The notes beneath the pieces are model-generated. The model was not told the origin of the DNA, did not search any database, and saw only the letters and a program-made list of their open reading frames with translations. Shown here piece after piece: positions 19,127-26,953 of a DNA stretch of 64,000 nt (position 1 is the first letter of the stretch; every line of letters starts with the position of its first letter). Position numbers and translations under genes: made by a program. Source of the stretch: Aminobacter sp. HY435 (GTDB lineage Bacteria > Pseudomonadota > Alphaproteobacteria > Rhizobiales > Rhizobiaceae); assembly GCF_027568395.1 (NCBI RefSeq), contig NZ_JANKZL010000001.1:248001-312000 (forward strand). Direction: 5' to 3'.

Positions 19127-19252
19127 GATGCGATCAAGGCGCCAAGACGGACGCCATCCTCGAAGAAAGAATGTCCAAAGGCGCGACGAATAATTCTTAT
19201 GGAATCAGGAAGTCGCGGTACGGCAGCGTCAGAATTGAAGGACGCCGAAGGC

Positions 19253-19283
19253 GGTTCGAAGGTCAGCGACCTCGGTTCGAACC
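19253..19283. promoter_or_regulatory. Nested dyads in the exporter/ArsR intergenic region
   Basis: The gap 19127-19464 holds no confident gene. Within it GGTTCGAAGG (19253-19262) and GGTTCGAACC (19274-19283) are spaced 21 bases, two helical turns. Between them is AGGTC-AGC-GACCT (19260-19272). The arrangement looks like a paired operator. Which of the two divergent genes it would serve, and which protein binds it, is unknown. A ribosome-binding-like GGGAGGA at 19286-19292 follows, ahead of a 43-codon open frame discussed as a finding. Confidence 0.35.
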
Positions 19284-19437
19284 TCGGGAGGACATGTCAT
19301 GTTCTGGCATTCAGACCTCCCTGCTAGTGGCCGCGAAGATTTTGCTTATAGCTGAGCGATTCTGCTTCGCCAACCCCTGCCCTGGCCCCAAACCTGTTGT
19401 GCCAGCAAACGTCCGGACCGGGTGACACTTGCGAAAC

Positions 19438-19457
19438 AGATAAGTGTATGCTTATCT
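19438..19457. promoter_or_regulatory. Operator-like palindrome in front of arsR-family gene
   Basis: Perfect inverted repeat AGATAAG-N6-CTTATCT ending 8 bases before the ArsR-family start codon at 19465. Position and symmetry fit an autoregulatory site for the winged-helix repressor encoded immediately downstream. Confidence 0.6.
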
Positions 19458-19464
19458 CAAACTC

Positions 19465-19779
19465 ATGAACGAACTCGACGTCTTTCGTGCCTTGTCCGAC
19501 CCGACGCGCCGCGCCGTGCTCGATCGCCTGCTTGCCGGCGAGAAGAACGCGACCGAGCTGCGTGAAGGACTTGATATCTCCCAGCCCGCGGTCTCCCAGC
19601 ATATCGCCATATTGCGTTCGGCCGGGCTGATCAGCGAAGCGCGCGTCGGCAGGCGCGTCAACTACAGCGTCAATCCGGACGGGCTGAACCCGCTGTTCGA
19701 CTGGCTGACGCGCTACCGCGCCTTCTGGCCGGATCGCGTCGACAGGCTCAAGACACTGCTCAAGGAGATAGACCAATGA
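19465..19779 (+). CDS. ArsR-family winged-helix transcriptional regulator
   Basis: 104 residues from ATG 19465 (a GTG at 19444 would lie inside the palindrome). Helix-turn-helix: FRALSDPTRRAVLDRL, then DISQPAVSQHIAILRSAGLI and the wing EARVGRRVNYSV. There are no cysteine metal-binding motifs, so it is of the non-metal ArsR group commonly paired with SRPBCC proteins. The stop overlaps the start of the SRPBCC gene by 4 bases, so the two are co-translated. Predicted to repress its own operon through 19438-19457. The signal is not known. Confidence 0.9.
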   Translation: MNELDVFRALSDPTRRAVLDRLLAGEKNATELREGLDISQPAVSQHIAILRSAGLISEARVGRRVNYSVNPDGLNPLFDWLTRYRAFWPDRVDRLKTLLKEIDQ

Positions 19780-20159
19780 CGGACATACTCGAACGCGAAG
19801 CCCCGGCGGACGACATCGTCGTCGAATGCGACCTCGAGGCTGCACCCGAAAAGGTCTGGCGGGCGCTGACGACGCCTGAACTGGTTTCGACCTGGCTCGA
19901 CGTTCCGGCCACCGACGACGCCGACAGAGACCTGTCGGGGCCGGCCTATCGCCTGATCGAGGCCCTGCCCTTTTCCCGCGTTCGCTACGCCTGGAGCGAC
20001 CCGGCGGCCAGCGAACCCGAGACCTTCGTAACCTTCGACCTTGTCGCCCAGCCAAGCGGCGGCACCTGGTTCAGGTTGACCCACAGCGCCGAAGCAACTG
20101 CCTCGCGGCGAAGCTTGCCGGCGAACACCAACCGTCCACCGATGGCCCGCGCCGCCTAG
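19776..20159 (+). CDS. SRPBCC (AHSA1-like) domain protein
   Basis: 127 residues. The sequence follows the START/Bet v 1-like pattern of small AHSA1 proteins: [26 protein letters not shown] at the start and [17 protein letters not shown] near residue 95. Proteins of this type encoded with ArsR regulators are thought to bind small hydrophobic ligands; no enzyme activity is assigned. The final ~20 residues (Ser/Arg/Pro-rich) are less typical than the core. Translationally coupled to the ArsR gene by a 4-base ATGA overlap. Confidence 0.83.
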   Translation: MTDILEREAPADDIVVECDLEAAPEKVWRALTTPELVSTWLDVPATDDADRDLSGPAYRLIEALPFSRVRYAWSDPAASEPETFVTFDLVAQPSGGTWFRLTHSAEATASRRSLPANTNRPPMARAA

Positions 20160-20205
20160 AAAACCGCACAACCGCGTCCCGTACATTGTCGAAAGGAACT
20201 CGCGC

Positions 20206-20826
20206 ATGCGCGACACGATGCAGCTCGTCCCCATGGTCGTTGAGCAATCACCACGCGGCGAACGCTCATTCGACATCTTCTCGCGCCTGCTGCGCGAACG
20301 GATCGTCTTTCTCAACGGCGAGGTCGACGACAATTCGGCGTCGCTGATCTGCGCCCAGCTGTTGTTTCTGGAATCCGAAAACCCCAGTCGCGAAATCTCG
20401 TTCTACATCAATTCGCCCGGCGGCGTGGTGACCAGCGGCTTCGCCATCTACGACACGATGCAGTTCATCCGCTGCCCGGTTTCGACCCTGTGCATGGGCA
20501 CGGCGGGCTCGATGGGCTCGTTCCTGCTGATGGCAGGCGCGCCCGGCCGGCGCATCGCCCTGCCCAATGCAAGCGTGATCCTGCACCAGCCTTCCGGCGG
20601 CTTCCGCGGCCAGGCCTCCGACATCGAGCGCCACGCCGAAGACATCCTCAAGCTCAAGCGGCGCATGACCAGGCTCTACGCCGAACATTGCGGGCGCACG
20701 GAGGAAGAAGTGGCACGCGTCCTCGACCGCGACTTCTTCTTCACGGCGGAAGAAGCCAGGGATTGGGGCATCGTCGACCACGTCTATGACCGGCGCGAAA
20801 CCATCGAGGGCATTTCGGGGAAATAG
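20206..20826 (+). CDS. clpP: ClpP-family ATP-dependent protease subunit (paralogue)
   Basis: 206 residues, preceded by AAGGA. The ClpP triad is in place: Ser in [10 protein letters not shown], His in VILHQPSGG, Asp in VLDRDFF. The N-terminal LVPMVVEQ segment and processing region are like rhizobial ClpP. It is not next to clpX or lon, and the nucleophile context (GTAGSMGS rather than GQAASMGA) departs from the main ClpP. Rhizobia commonly have two or three ClpP copies; this is most likely a secondary one. It forms tetradecameric chambers that need ClpA or ClpX. Confidence 0.93.
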   Translation: MRDTMQLVPMVVEQSPRGERSFDIFSRLLRERIVFLNGEVDDNSASLICAQLLFLESENPSREISFYINSPGGVVTSGFAIYDTMQFIRCPVSTLCMGTAGSMGSFLLMAGAPGRRIALPNASVILHQPSGGFRGQASDIERHAEDILKLKRRMTRLYAEHCGRTEEEVARVLDRDFFFTAEEARDWGIVDHVYDRRETIEGISGK

Positions 20827-20948
20827 CTGGCTACGCTCGAGCCGGAGCTGGCACTGCCTTGACTTTGCAGGGTCGTCACGATCAGGCCCGGGTCCAGTCG
20901 CGTGCATCGATCCGGCGTGCAGCAGGAAAGGTAAGACACGCGCCCGGT

Positions 20949-21368
20949 CTATTCGTGAGCGACCGGCTGCCGCGCCAGGCGCATGTACATGCCGTCGTTC
21001 GACACTTCGAAGCCGAACTTGTTGTAGAGGCTCTGCGCATCGGTCGTCCGCAGGCTCCAGCTGGTGACGCTGGAAAGCTCGGGATGGTCGAGCAGCGCCT
21101 GGATCAGCTTCTTGCCGATGCCGAGGCCACGCCGCTCCGGCCAGACGATGACATCGCTGACATAGGCAAAGCAGGCGTAGTCAGTCACCACGCGAGCGAA
21201 ACCGACCTGTTCGCCGTCGAGATAGGCGCCGACGCAGAGCGAGTTGGCGAAGGCACGGCGATGGATATCGTCGGTGCGGCCCTCGCCCCAATAACTCGCC
21301 TTGATGACCTCCGACGTCTTGTCGAAGCCGATCCGCGACGTGCCGAAACTGATCTCGACCTCGGCCAT
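20949..21368 (-). CDS. GNAT-family N-acetyltransferase
   Basis: 139 residues from ATG 21368, chosen because GGAGGAG lies immediately upstream; a TTG at 21398 would extend it. The acetyl-CoA loop is ERRGLGIGKKLIQALL near residue 78, preceded by the beta-strand VSDVIVWP. The C-terminal W-S-L-R-T-x-D-A-Q-S-LYNKFGF segment is typical of a small GNAT subgroup. Substrate unknown. It is 45 bases downstream of nadE on the same strand and may be co-transcribed with it. Confidence 0.88.
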   Translation of the reverse strand: MAEVEISFGTSRIGFDKTSEVIKASYWGEGRTDDIHRRAFANSLCVGAYLDGEQVGFARVVTDYACFAYVSDVIVWPERRGLGIGKKLIQALLDHPELSSVTSWSLRTTDAQSLYNKFGFEVSNDGMYMRLARQPVAHE

Positions 21369-21413
21369 CAACTCCTCCGGCGTGCTGGCGATTTTCAATT
21401 CAGGGTCAGCGGC

Positions 21414-23096
21414 TTAGCCGCGATCCCTGAATCTGTTCGTGATCGGATAGCGGCGGTCGCGGCCAAAGTTCTTTTTGGTGATCTTCACGCCGGGCGCCGC
21501 CTGCCGCCGCTTGTATTCGGCGATGTAGAGCAGGTGTTCGATCCGGTGCACCGTATCGCGGTCGTGACCGCGCGCGACGATGTCGTCAACGCCCATCTCG
21601 TTCTCGACCAGGCACTCCAGGATATCGTCGAGCACGGGATAAGGCGGCAACGAATCCTGGTCAGTCTGGTTGGGCCGAAGCTCGGCCGACGGTGCTTTGT
21701 CGATAATGTTTTTCGGGATGACCTCGCCCGAGGGCCCGAGCGCGCCCGGCGGCACATGCGTATTGCGCCAGCGCGACAGCGCATAGACCTGCATCTTGTA
21801 GAGGTCCTTGATCGGATTGAAGCCGCCGTTCATGTCGCCGTAGAGTGTGGCATAGCCGACCGACATCTCGCTCTTGTTGCCTGTCGTCACCACCATCGAG
21901 CCGAACTTGTTCGACACTGCCATCAGGATCGTACCGCGAGCGCGGCTCTGCAGGTTTTCCTCGGTGATGCCTTCCTTGGTGCCTTCGAACAGCTGCGTCA
22001 GCGCATGCGAGAAACCGTCGACCGGCTCATGGATCGGCACGATGTCGTAGCGGCAGCCGAGCGCGCGGGCGCAATCCTCGGCGTCCTTGAGCGAGTCGCT
22101 CGACGTGTAGCGATAGGGCATCATGATCGCCCGCAGCCGCTCCTCGCCGAGCGCGTCGACGGCAAGGGCAGCACAAATTGCCGAATCGATACCGCCGGAC
22201 AGGCCGAGCACGACGTTCTTGAAGCCGTTCTTGTTTACGTAGTCGCGAAGGCCCAGCATGCAGGCTCGGTAATCGGCCTCCTCGCGCTCGGGAACCTTGG
22301 ACATCGGGCCTTCGACGCAGGCCCAGCCTTCGTCGCCGCGCTTCCAGGTGGTGATCGCCACCGCTTCCTCGAACTGGCTCATCTGGAAGGCCAGCGAATG
22401 GTCGGCATTGATGGCGAAGGAAGCGCCGTCGAAGACCAGCTCGTCCTGGCCGCCGAGCTGGTTGGCGTAGAGCAGCGGCAGGCCGCTTTCGATAACCTGG
22501 CGGATCGCCACCTGGTGGCGTACGTCCATCTTGGCGCGATAATAGGGCGAGCCGTTCGGCACCAGCAGGATCTCGGCGCCGCTCTCGGCCAGCGTCTCGC
22601 AGACGCCGAGCTCGCCCCAGATGTCCTCGCAGATCGGGGTGCCGAGCCGCACGCCGCGAAAATTGATCGGTCCCGGCATGTCGGGACCGGCCTGGAACAC
22701 GCGCTTTTCGTCGAATTCGCCATAGTTCGGCAGGTCGACCTTGAAACGCTCGGCGATGATCTTGCCGTCGTCGGCGACGATCACCGAGTTGTGCAGCCCG
22801 CTCTTGCGCCGAAGTGGCACGCCGATGATGACTCCCGGGCCTCCATCGGCGGTGTCGTTGGCGAAATCCTCCGCCGCTCGCTCGCAGGCCGAAACGAAGG
22901 CCGGCTTGAGCACCAGATCCTCCGGCGGATAGCCGGCAATGAACAGTTCGGTGAACAGAACGAGGTCCGCGCCCTGTCGCGCTGCGTCCGCTCTGGCTTC
23001 ACGCGCCTTGGCAAGGTTGCCTGCGATGTCGCCGACCGTCGGATTGAGCTGGGCGACGGCGATGCGGAGGATGTCGGGCGTGGATTTTTTCGTCAT
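21414..23096 (-). CDS. nadE: Glutamine-dependent NAD+ synthetase
   Basis: 560 residues. The N-terminal nitrilase-type glutaminase domain has Glu in LVLFTELF (residue 50), a lysine in RFKVDLP, and the nucleophile Cys in TPICEDIW. The C-terminal synthetase has the PP-loop GLSGGIDSA near residue 305. It amidates nicotinic acid adenine dinucleotide to NAD+ using ammonia tunnelled from glutamine. Length agrees with the bacterial two-domain form. The GNAT gene follows on the same strand. Confidence 0.96.
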   Translation of the reverse strand: MTKKSTPDILRIAVAQLNPTVGDIAGNLAKAREARADAARQGADLVLFTELFIAGYPPEDLVLKPAFVSACERAAEDFANDTADGGPGVIIGVPLRRKSGLHNSVIVADDGKIIAERFKVDLPNYGEFDEKRVFQAGPDMPGPINFRGVRLGTPICEDIWGELGVCETLAESGAEILLVPNGSPYYRAKMDVRHQVAIRQVIESGLPLLYANQLGGQDELVFDGASFAINADHSLAFQMSQFEEAVAITTWKRGDEGWACVEGPMSKVPEREEADYRACMLGLRDYVNKNGFKNVVLGLSGGIDSAICAALAVDALGEERLRAIMMPYRYTSSDSLKDAEDCARALGCRYDIVPIHEPVDGFSHALTQLFEGTKEGITEENLQSRARGTILMAVSNKFGSMVVTTGNKSEMSVGYATLYGDMNGGFNPIKDLYKMQVYALSRWRNTHVPPGALGPSGEVIPKNIIDKAPSAELRPNQTDQDSLPPYPVLDDILECLVENEMGVDDIVARGHDRDTVHRIEHLLYIAEYKRRQAAPGVKITKKNFGRDRRYPITNRFRDRG

Positions 23097-23149
23097 GTCA
23101 GCGGTTTAGCCTCAGTATTTCCGTCGGGCAATGGGCATCGATTGGACCA

Positions 23150-23863
23150 TCATTCGCCCATATAGGATCGCAGCTCGTCGGCTGAATGGTTGACCCCGAT
23201 CGACATCGACAGGATACGAGAGATGTGCGCGCGCGGCAGCCCGGTATCGTCCGCCCATATGTTGATCTGCGCCTGGATCTTGGCCTGGTCCTTTTTCGAC
23301 GTGGCAGCTTCGCCGATGTCGAGCCCAGCGTCCCGCAAGGCCAGGATCATGTCCTGCGACATGATGAAGGTGTCCCATCCGAGCCAGCGCAGCAGATACT
23401 GGCCGGTGTTGCCGCCAAGCCGGCTGCCATGCTTGCCAAGATAGGCGGTCAGCCCGACCTGCTCGCCCGCCGGCCATGCCGCAAGGAACTTGCCGAAGCT
23501 GCCATGTTCCTTGGCCACCTGTTCGACGAAAACCGCATTGTCGCGCACCGAACGTATCTTTTGCGGATTGCGCACGATGCGCTTGTCGGCGGCCAATTCG
23601 TGCCAGAAATCGTCTGGCTGGAACAATAGTCGCTTCGGCTCAAAGCCAAGGAACGCCTCTTCGAAACCTGGCCATTTCTGTTCGATGACACGCCAGACAA
23701 ATCCGGCCGCGAAGACACGCTCGGCCATGGTCGACAGCACACGGTCGTCCGAAAGATTTGCCAGCGATGCGTTGTCCGGAACCGGCCCGAGCAAGGAATT
23801 GAGCACGGCCTCGCCGCCTTTGCGCTCGGCCGCGCGAGCCCGTATTCTGGCAAAATCCGGCAT
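23150..23863 (-). CDS. DNA-3-methyladenine glycosylase I family protein
   Basis: 237 residues from ATG 23863, with an excellent GGGAGGTGA site. The stretch FAAGFVWRVIEQKWPGFEEAF and the later NIWADDTGLPRAHISRIL resemble the Tag helix-hairpin-helix glycosylase family (PF03352). It would excise 3-methyladenine from DNA. The Cys/His zinc ligands of E. coli Tag are not evident, so activity is less certain than fold. Another alkylation-repair gene (AlkD-like, 49689) occurs elsewhere in the window. Confidence 0.78.
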   Translation of the reverse strand: MPDFARIRARAAERKGGEAVLNSLLGPVPDNASLANLSDDRVLSTMAERVFAAGFVWRVIEQKWPGFEEAFLGFEPKRLLFQPDDFWHELAADKRIVRNPQKIRSVRDNAVFVEQVAKEHGSFGKFLAAWPAGEQVGLTAYLGKHGSRLGGNTGQYLLRWLGWDTFIMSQDMILALRDAGLDIGEAATSKKDQAKIQAQINIWADDTGLPRAHISRILSMSIGVNHSADELRSYMGE

Positions 23864-23948
23864 GTCACCTCCCAATAGCCACTGTGGCCGCTATCTTTCT
23901 ATACTGATTTCCGACTGCCAAGCAGGTGAGTCATTTGCGGAGAACAAG

Positions 23949-24509
23949 ATGAGCAAGACCGTGGCGGACCTGGCTGGCCGGTGGCTGACCCGGAAGCCGG
24001 AGCACTTGAGCGAGGTCGAAAGCAAGGTCCTGCAAAGCACCATCGACCGGCAGCCGATCTCGCGTGACGTCAACGCCAGCGTCGCCCGCCACGAAAGCAC
24101 CGGCGACCGCCTTGCCGACAGCATCGCCCGGGTTGGCGGCTCCTGGGGCTTCATCCTCGGGTTTGTCGCTTTCCTCATTTTCTGGACTGCGCTCAACGCC
24201 TGGCTTCTGGGCCAGAAATCCTTCGACCCCTACCCCTTCATTTTCCTCAACCTCGTTTTGTCGATGGTCGCGGCCCTCCAGGCGCCGATCATCATGATGT
24301 CCCAGAACCGTCAGACCGAGCGCGACCGCATCGATGCCTCGCACGACTATGCCGTCAACCTGAAGGCCGAGATCGAGATCATGGCGCTGCACGAAAAGCT
24401 CGACGAGATGCGCTTCCAGGAAATCCTCATGCTGCGCGACGAGATCCGTGCCCTGTCCAGCCAAATCGACCGCATTGCCGGCGGCCAGGCGGGCAAGTCG
24501 CCGGCATGA
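23949..24509 (+). CDS. DUF1003 membrane protein
   Basis: 186 residues from ATG 23949. The first ~60 residues are soluble. Two membrane helices follow (WGFILGFVAFLIFWTALNAWLL and the following FIFLNLVLSMVAALQAPIIMM), separated by a short loop with FDPYPF; this pair is the DUF1003 signature. The C-terminal third is charged and helical, on the cytoplasmic side. Function of the family is unknown. It is divergent from the glycosylase gene across an 85-base gap. Confidence 0.9.
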   Translation: MSKTVADLAGRWLTRKPEHLSEVESKVLQSTIDRQPISRDVNASVARHESTGDRLADSIARVGGSWGFILGFVAFLIFWTALNAWLLGQKSFDPYPFIFLNLVLSMVAALQAPIIMMSQNRQTERDRIDASHDYAVNLKAEIEIMALHEKLDEMRFQEILMLRDEIRALSSQIDRIAGGQAGKSPA

Positions 24510-24590
24510 TGGCCGACGCGATCCCGTCACCTTGTCGAGCGCTTCGGGCTGCTGGCGCTGTTCACCGGCGGCGTGGCGGAGGGAATAGCC

Positions 24591-25181
24591 CTAGTCGATG
24601 CCGAGCGCCCTGTCGCCGCGGTCGAGGATGAGCGGGATGATGAGGTCTTCCTCATCGTCCAGGTGACGCGACAGCATGGCGACAAGACGCGCGTTCTCGT
24701 CGGCATAGGCATCTGCGGCAAAGCGCTGCCTGTCTTCGCTTTCCGCAAGGGCCTTGAGAAAGGCGTTCGCCGTCTCGGCATTGCGCTCGAGCGCGTCGTG
24801 GATCAGATGATGGTCCGCATCGAGGATCTCGAAGCCGCGCTTCAGCCGCTGCTCCACCTTGGCGAAGACCGGGAAATAGTGATGGTCCTCGACATTGTGG
24901 TGGCCATCGAGATTGCCGAGGAAATAGTTCAGGCGCGGTGCGAACCAGTTGGCGAAGCTGCGCGCGTCGAGTCGGCCCTCGCGATAGTTGCCGATGCCGT
25001 CGCTCAGCATGGCGCCGAGTTCACGGAACATGGCGTGACGCTGCAGCCACATCGACGCCATGCCGTGGACGTTCTGATGTGCTTGCCAGTCCTCGCGCGG
25101 GTATTTTTCGGCAAGCCAGCGCAGGTCTTCGGGAAGTCCGCTGCGCGCTTCAAGGTTAAGGGTGTCGGCCAGGTCAGCCAT
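24591..25181 (-). CDS. Hemerythrin-like (HHE) domain protein
   Basis: 196 residues with an AAAGGAG site upstream. Di-iron ligands can be read in order: GHHNVEDHHYFP near residue 93, DADHHLIHDAL near 120, and SRHLDDEEDLIIPL near 175. The N-terminal ~80 residues contain further histidines (HQNVHGM, QRHAMF). Hemerythrins bind O2 or sense oxygen or nitric oxide and resist oxidative stress; which applies is unknown. It may be co-transcribed with dgkA, 40 bases downstream of its own stop in the opposite order along the strand. Confidence 0.9.
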   Translation of the reverse strand: MADLADTLNLEARSGLPEDLRWLAEKYPREDWQAHQNVHGMASMWLQRHAMFRELGAMLSDGIGNYREGRLDARSFANWFAPRLNYFLGNLDGHHNVEDHHYFPVFAKVEQRLKRGFEILDADHHLIHDALERNAETANAFLKALAESEDRQRFAADAYADENARLVAMLSRHLDDEEDLIIPLILDRGDRALGID

Positions 25182-25221
25182 GTCGGTCTCCTTTGGTAAC
25201 CGGCATGTAGGTACGCATCGC

Positions 25222-25581
25222 TTAGATCGGTAGTCCGAACAGACGTTCGGCGATGGCCAGGCCCCAGACGCCCAACACGATGACGATCGAGATCAACACT
25301 GCCAGCGAGCCGCAGTCCTTGGCGAGTTGGATATCGATGTTGAATTCGCGGCTGACGGCATCGCAAGCCGCTTCGATGCCCGTATTCAGCACCTCGACGG
25401 TGATCAAGAACAGGATCGAACCTATCAGCAGCGCATAGCCGCTCCACGTCGATGCGACGAACCATCCAATGGGAAATGCCGCAATCAACAGGATGATCTC
25501 CTGCTGAAAAGCCGCCTCGGTGCGCACAAGGCGGGAGAACGCACGCACCGAATTCTGGAAAGCCTTGGCAAGCCGCTCCAT
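25222..25581 (-). CDS. dgkA: Diacylglycerol kinase
   Basis: 119 residues from ATG 25581. Three membrane helices with the family-defining motifs EAAFQQE near residue 27, VEVLNTGIEAACD near 66 and AKDCGSLAV near 91. It phosphorylates diacylglycerol to phosphatidic acid in the inner membrane, recycling diacylglycerol left by glucan or lipid-modification reactions. Its ribosome-binding site lies inside a perfect 10-bp hairpin (25585-25613), which suggests translational control. The frameshifted dioxygenase lies upstream and the hemerythrin gene starts just beyond its 3' end. Confidence 0.94.
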   Translation of the reverse strand: MERLAKAFQNSVRAFSRLVRTEAAFQQEIILLIAAFPIGWFVASTWSGYALLIGSILFLITVEVLNTGIEAACDAVSREFNIDIQLAKDCGSLAVLISIVIVLGVWGLAIAERLFGLPI

Positions 25582-25584
25582 CAA

Positions 25585-25613
25585 ATGCCCTTTCAATCTC
25601 TACGAAAGGGCAT
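25585..25613 (-). promoter_or_regulatory. Perfect hairpin sequestering the dgkA ribosome-binding site
   Basis: On the minus strand, ATGCCCTTTC and GAAAGGGCAT form a 10-bp stem with a 9-base loop. The 3' arm contains the AAAGG ahead of the dgkA ATG at 25581, only 3 bases from the arm end. No U run follows, so it is not a standard terminator of the upstream gene. Confidence 0.55.
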
Positions 25614-25631
25614 CATTTAGCCGCTCACGGC

Positions 25632-26428
25632 TCAGTCGAACAGATAGGAATCGTTGGCAAAGAAGCCATGATCGACCGAATCGTGGACCCGGCGCCCCTT
25701 GGCGCCCTCGCCAGCAGCCCCATAGGCAAAGAAGATAGGCATCAAGTGTTCGTCGGTCGGATGATTCTCGGCCGGATAAGGCGCCTTTTCCTTCCAGTTT
25801 ATCAGGGCGTCGGTATCGCCCGAACCGATCTTGTCGGCGAACCACTCGGTAAAGTCGTGGACCTTGCCGGCCAGAACCGGATCGAGCTCCGCACCCCGGC
25901 GCACCGTGGTGAAATAGGCGCGCAGATTGTGCGTGATGTGCCCGGAACCGATCAGCAACACGCCTTCGTCACGCAGCGGCGCCAGCGCCTCGCCGATGGC
26001 CATATGCCACGCGGCGTCGCGATGCGGATCGATTGACACCTGGACAATGGGAATATCCGCGTCCGGGAATGCCAGCATCATCGGTGTCCAGGTGCCATGG
26101 TCATAGCCGCGCTTCTCATAGGTATGCGGGCTGAGGCCGGCGGTCTCGAGCATGCGAATACCTTCGCAGCCAGAGCTGGTTCGCCTGAAGCCGGATAGAC
26201 CATCTTGTAGAGCTCTGGCGCAAAGCCGCCGAAATCGTAAATCATTGCCGGCTTCGGGTCGGTGACCACCGCGACGCCGTCGGTCTCGAAATGCGCCGAG
26301 ACGATAACGATCGCCTTCGGCTTGGGCATCAGTTTCGAGACGGTCTCCAGATAGTGGCGCGCCGGCGTGTCGGCCAGGACGATGTCGGGTCCGCCATGAG
26401 AAATGAAAAGTGTGGGCAACGAGGTCAT
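25632..26428 (-). pseudogene. DODA-type (LigB superfamily) extradiol dioxygenase, frameshifted
   Basis: Two adjacent reading frames together give one class III extradiol dioxygenase of about 265 residues. The N-part starts at ATG 26428 with LFISHGGPD and VIVSAHFE. The C-part, read in another frame from about 26153 to 25632, has GYDHGTWTPM, VQVSIDP, GSGHITHN and the final DHGFFAND. All family motifs are there, but a single-base loss near 26154-26156 separates them; restoring one base after GTATTCGC joins the frames. It is either a recent pseudogene or a sequencing error. Family members open aromatic or catechol rings, or handle betalain-like substrates. Confidence 0.85.
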
Positions 26429-26497
26429 GTTCTTTTCTCCTTGCCTGGAATATACGCCGTGCGGCCCACGACGAGCAGATCGCCGTCCAGCGACGAA

Positions 26498-26535
26498 GCG
26501 TTCACCAAACGTGAACGCCACGAACGAAGTCGTTC
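26498..26535. promoter_or_regulatory. Two adjacent operator-like dyads upstream of the dioxygenase
   Basis: GCGTTCAC-N5-GTGAACGC (26498-26518, 8-base arms) and GAACGA-AG-TCGTTC (26522-26535) lie 70 to 107 bases upstream of the dioxygenase start. The second reaches the stop codon of the GFA gene. They look like paired binding sites for a dimeric repressor; no regulator gene is adjacent. Confidence 0.5.
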
Positions 26536-26953
26536 ACTCGTCTGCCACCACGAGATGAGGCGACGACCGTTCGTATTTCGGCAGCCCGTCATCGATCTCG
26601 TAGTAGGTGCCCTTCTGTCCGACGAAGATATGGCAGGAGCCCTCCAGGGAGACAGCCTCGTCGAAAGCGCCGGCCATGATCGAAATTTCGGGTTCGCTGT
26701 TGGCTTTCCAGAACAGCAACGATCCGCAACGGCTGCAGAAACCACGCCGAGCGAAGCCAGACGCAGCATACCAGGTGATATTTTCGCTGCCCTTGATCTC
26801 AAGCTGGCCGTCATCGACGCTCGTCGCCGCGTAATAATGACCGCTTTGTTTGCGGCATTGGGTACAATGGCAATAGACGACGCCGCGCAGCGGTCCCCTT
26901 GTGAGGAAACTCACCGCGCCGCACAGACACGCGCCCTTGCTTGAATTGTCCAT
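26534..26953 (-). CDS. GFA-family (Mss4-like) zinc protein
   Basis: 139 residues. Zinc-binding cysteines are arranged as CLC near residue 9, CHCTQC near 28 and CSRCG near 73, with the connecting GHYYAAT segment, which is the glutathione-dependent formaldehyde-activating (GFA) fold. Most members have no proven formaldehyde activity and may be general thiol-adduct handlers. It lies upstream of the dioxygenase on the same strand, separated by the two dyads. Confidence 0.9.
   Translation of the reverse strand: MDNSSKGACLCGAVSFLTRGPLRGVVYCHCTQCRKQSGHYYAATSVDDGQLEIKGSENITWYAASGFARRGFCSRCGSLLFWKANSEPEISIMAGAFDEAVSLEGSCHIFVGQKGTYYEIDDGLPKYERSSPHLVVADE

Noticed and set aside
19273-19290. tRNA-like T-arm GGTTCGAACC
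   Set aside because: No acceptor, D or anticodon arms can be drawn; better explained as an operator palindrome.
17243-19327. A 694-codon plus-strand open frame covering the ABC exporter
   Set aside because: Antisense to a gene with complete ABC motifs; the translated sequence is His/Arg/Asp-rich without domain patterns.
20859-23165. A 768-codon plus-strand open frame covering nadE
   Set aside because: Antisense to nadE and GNAT genes with intact motifs; no recognisable domain.
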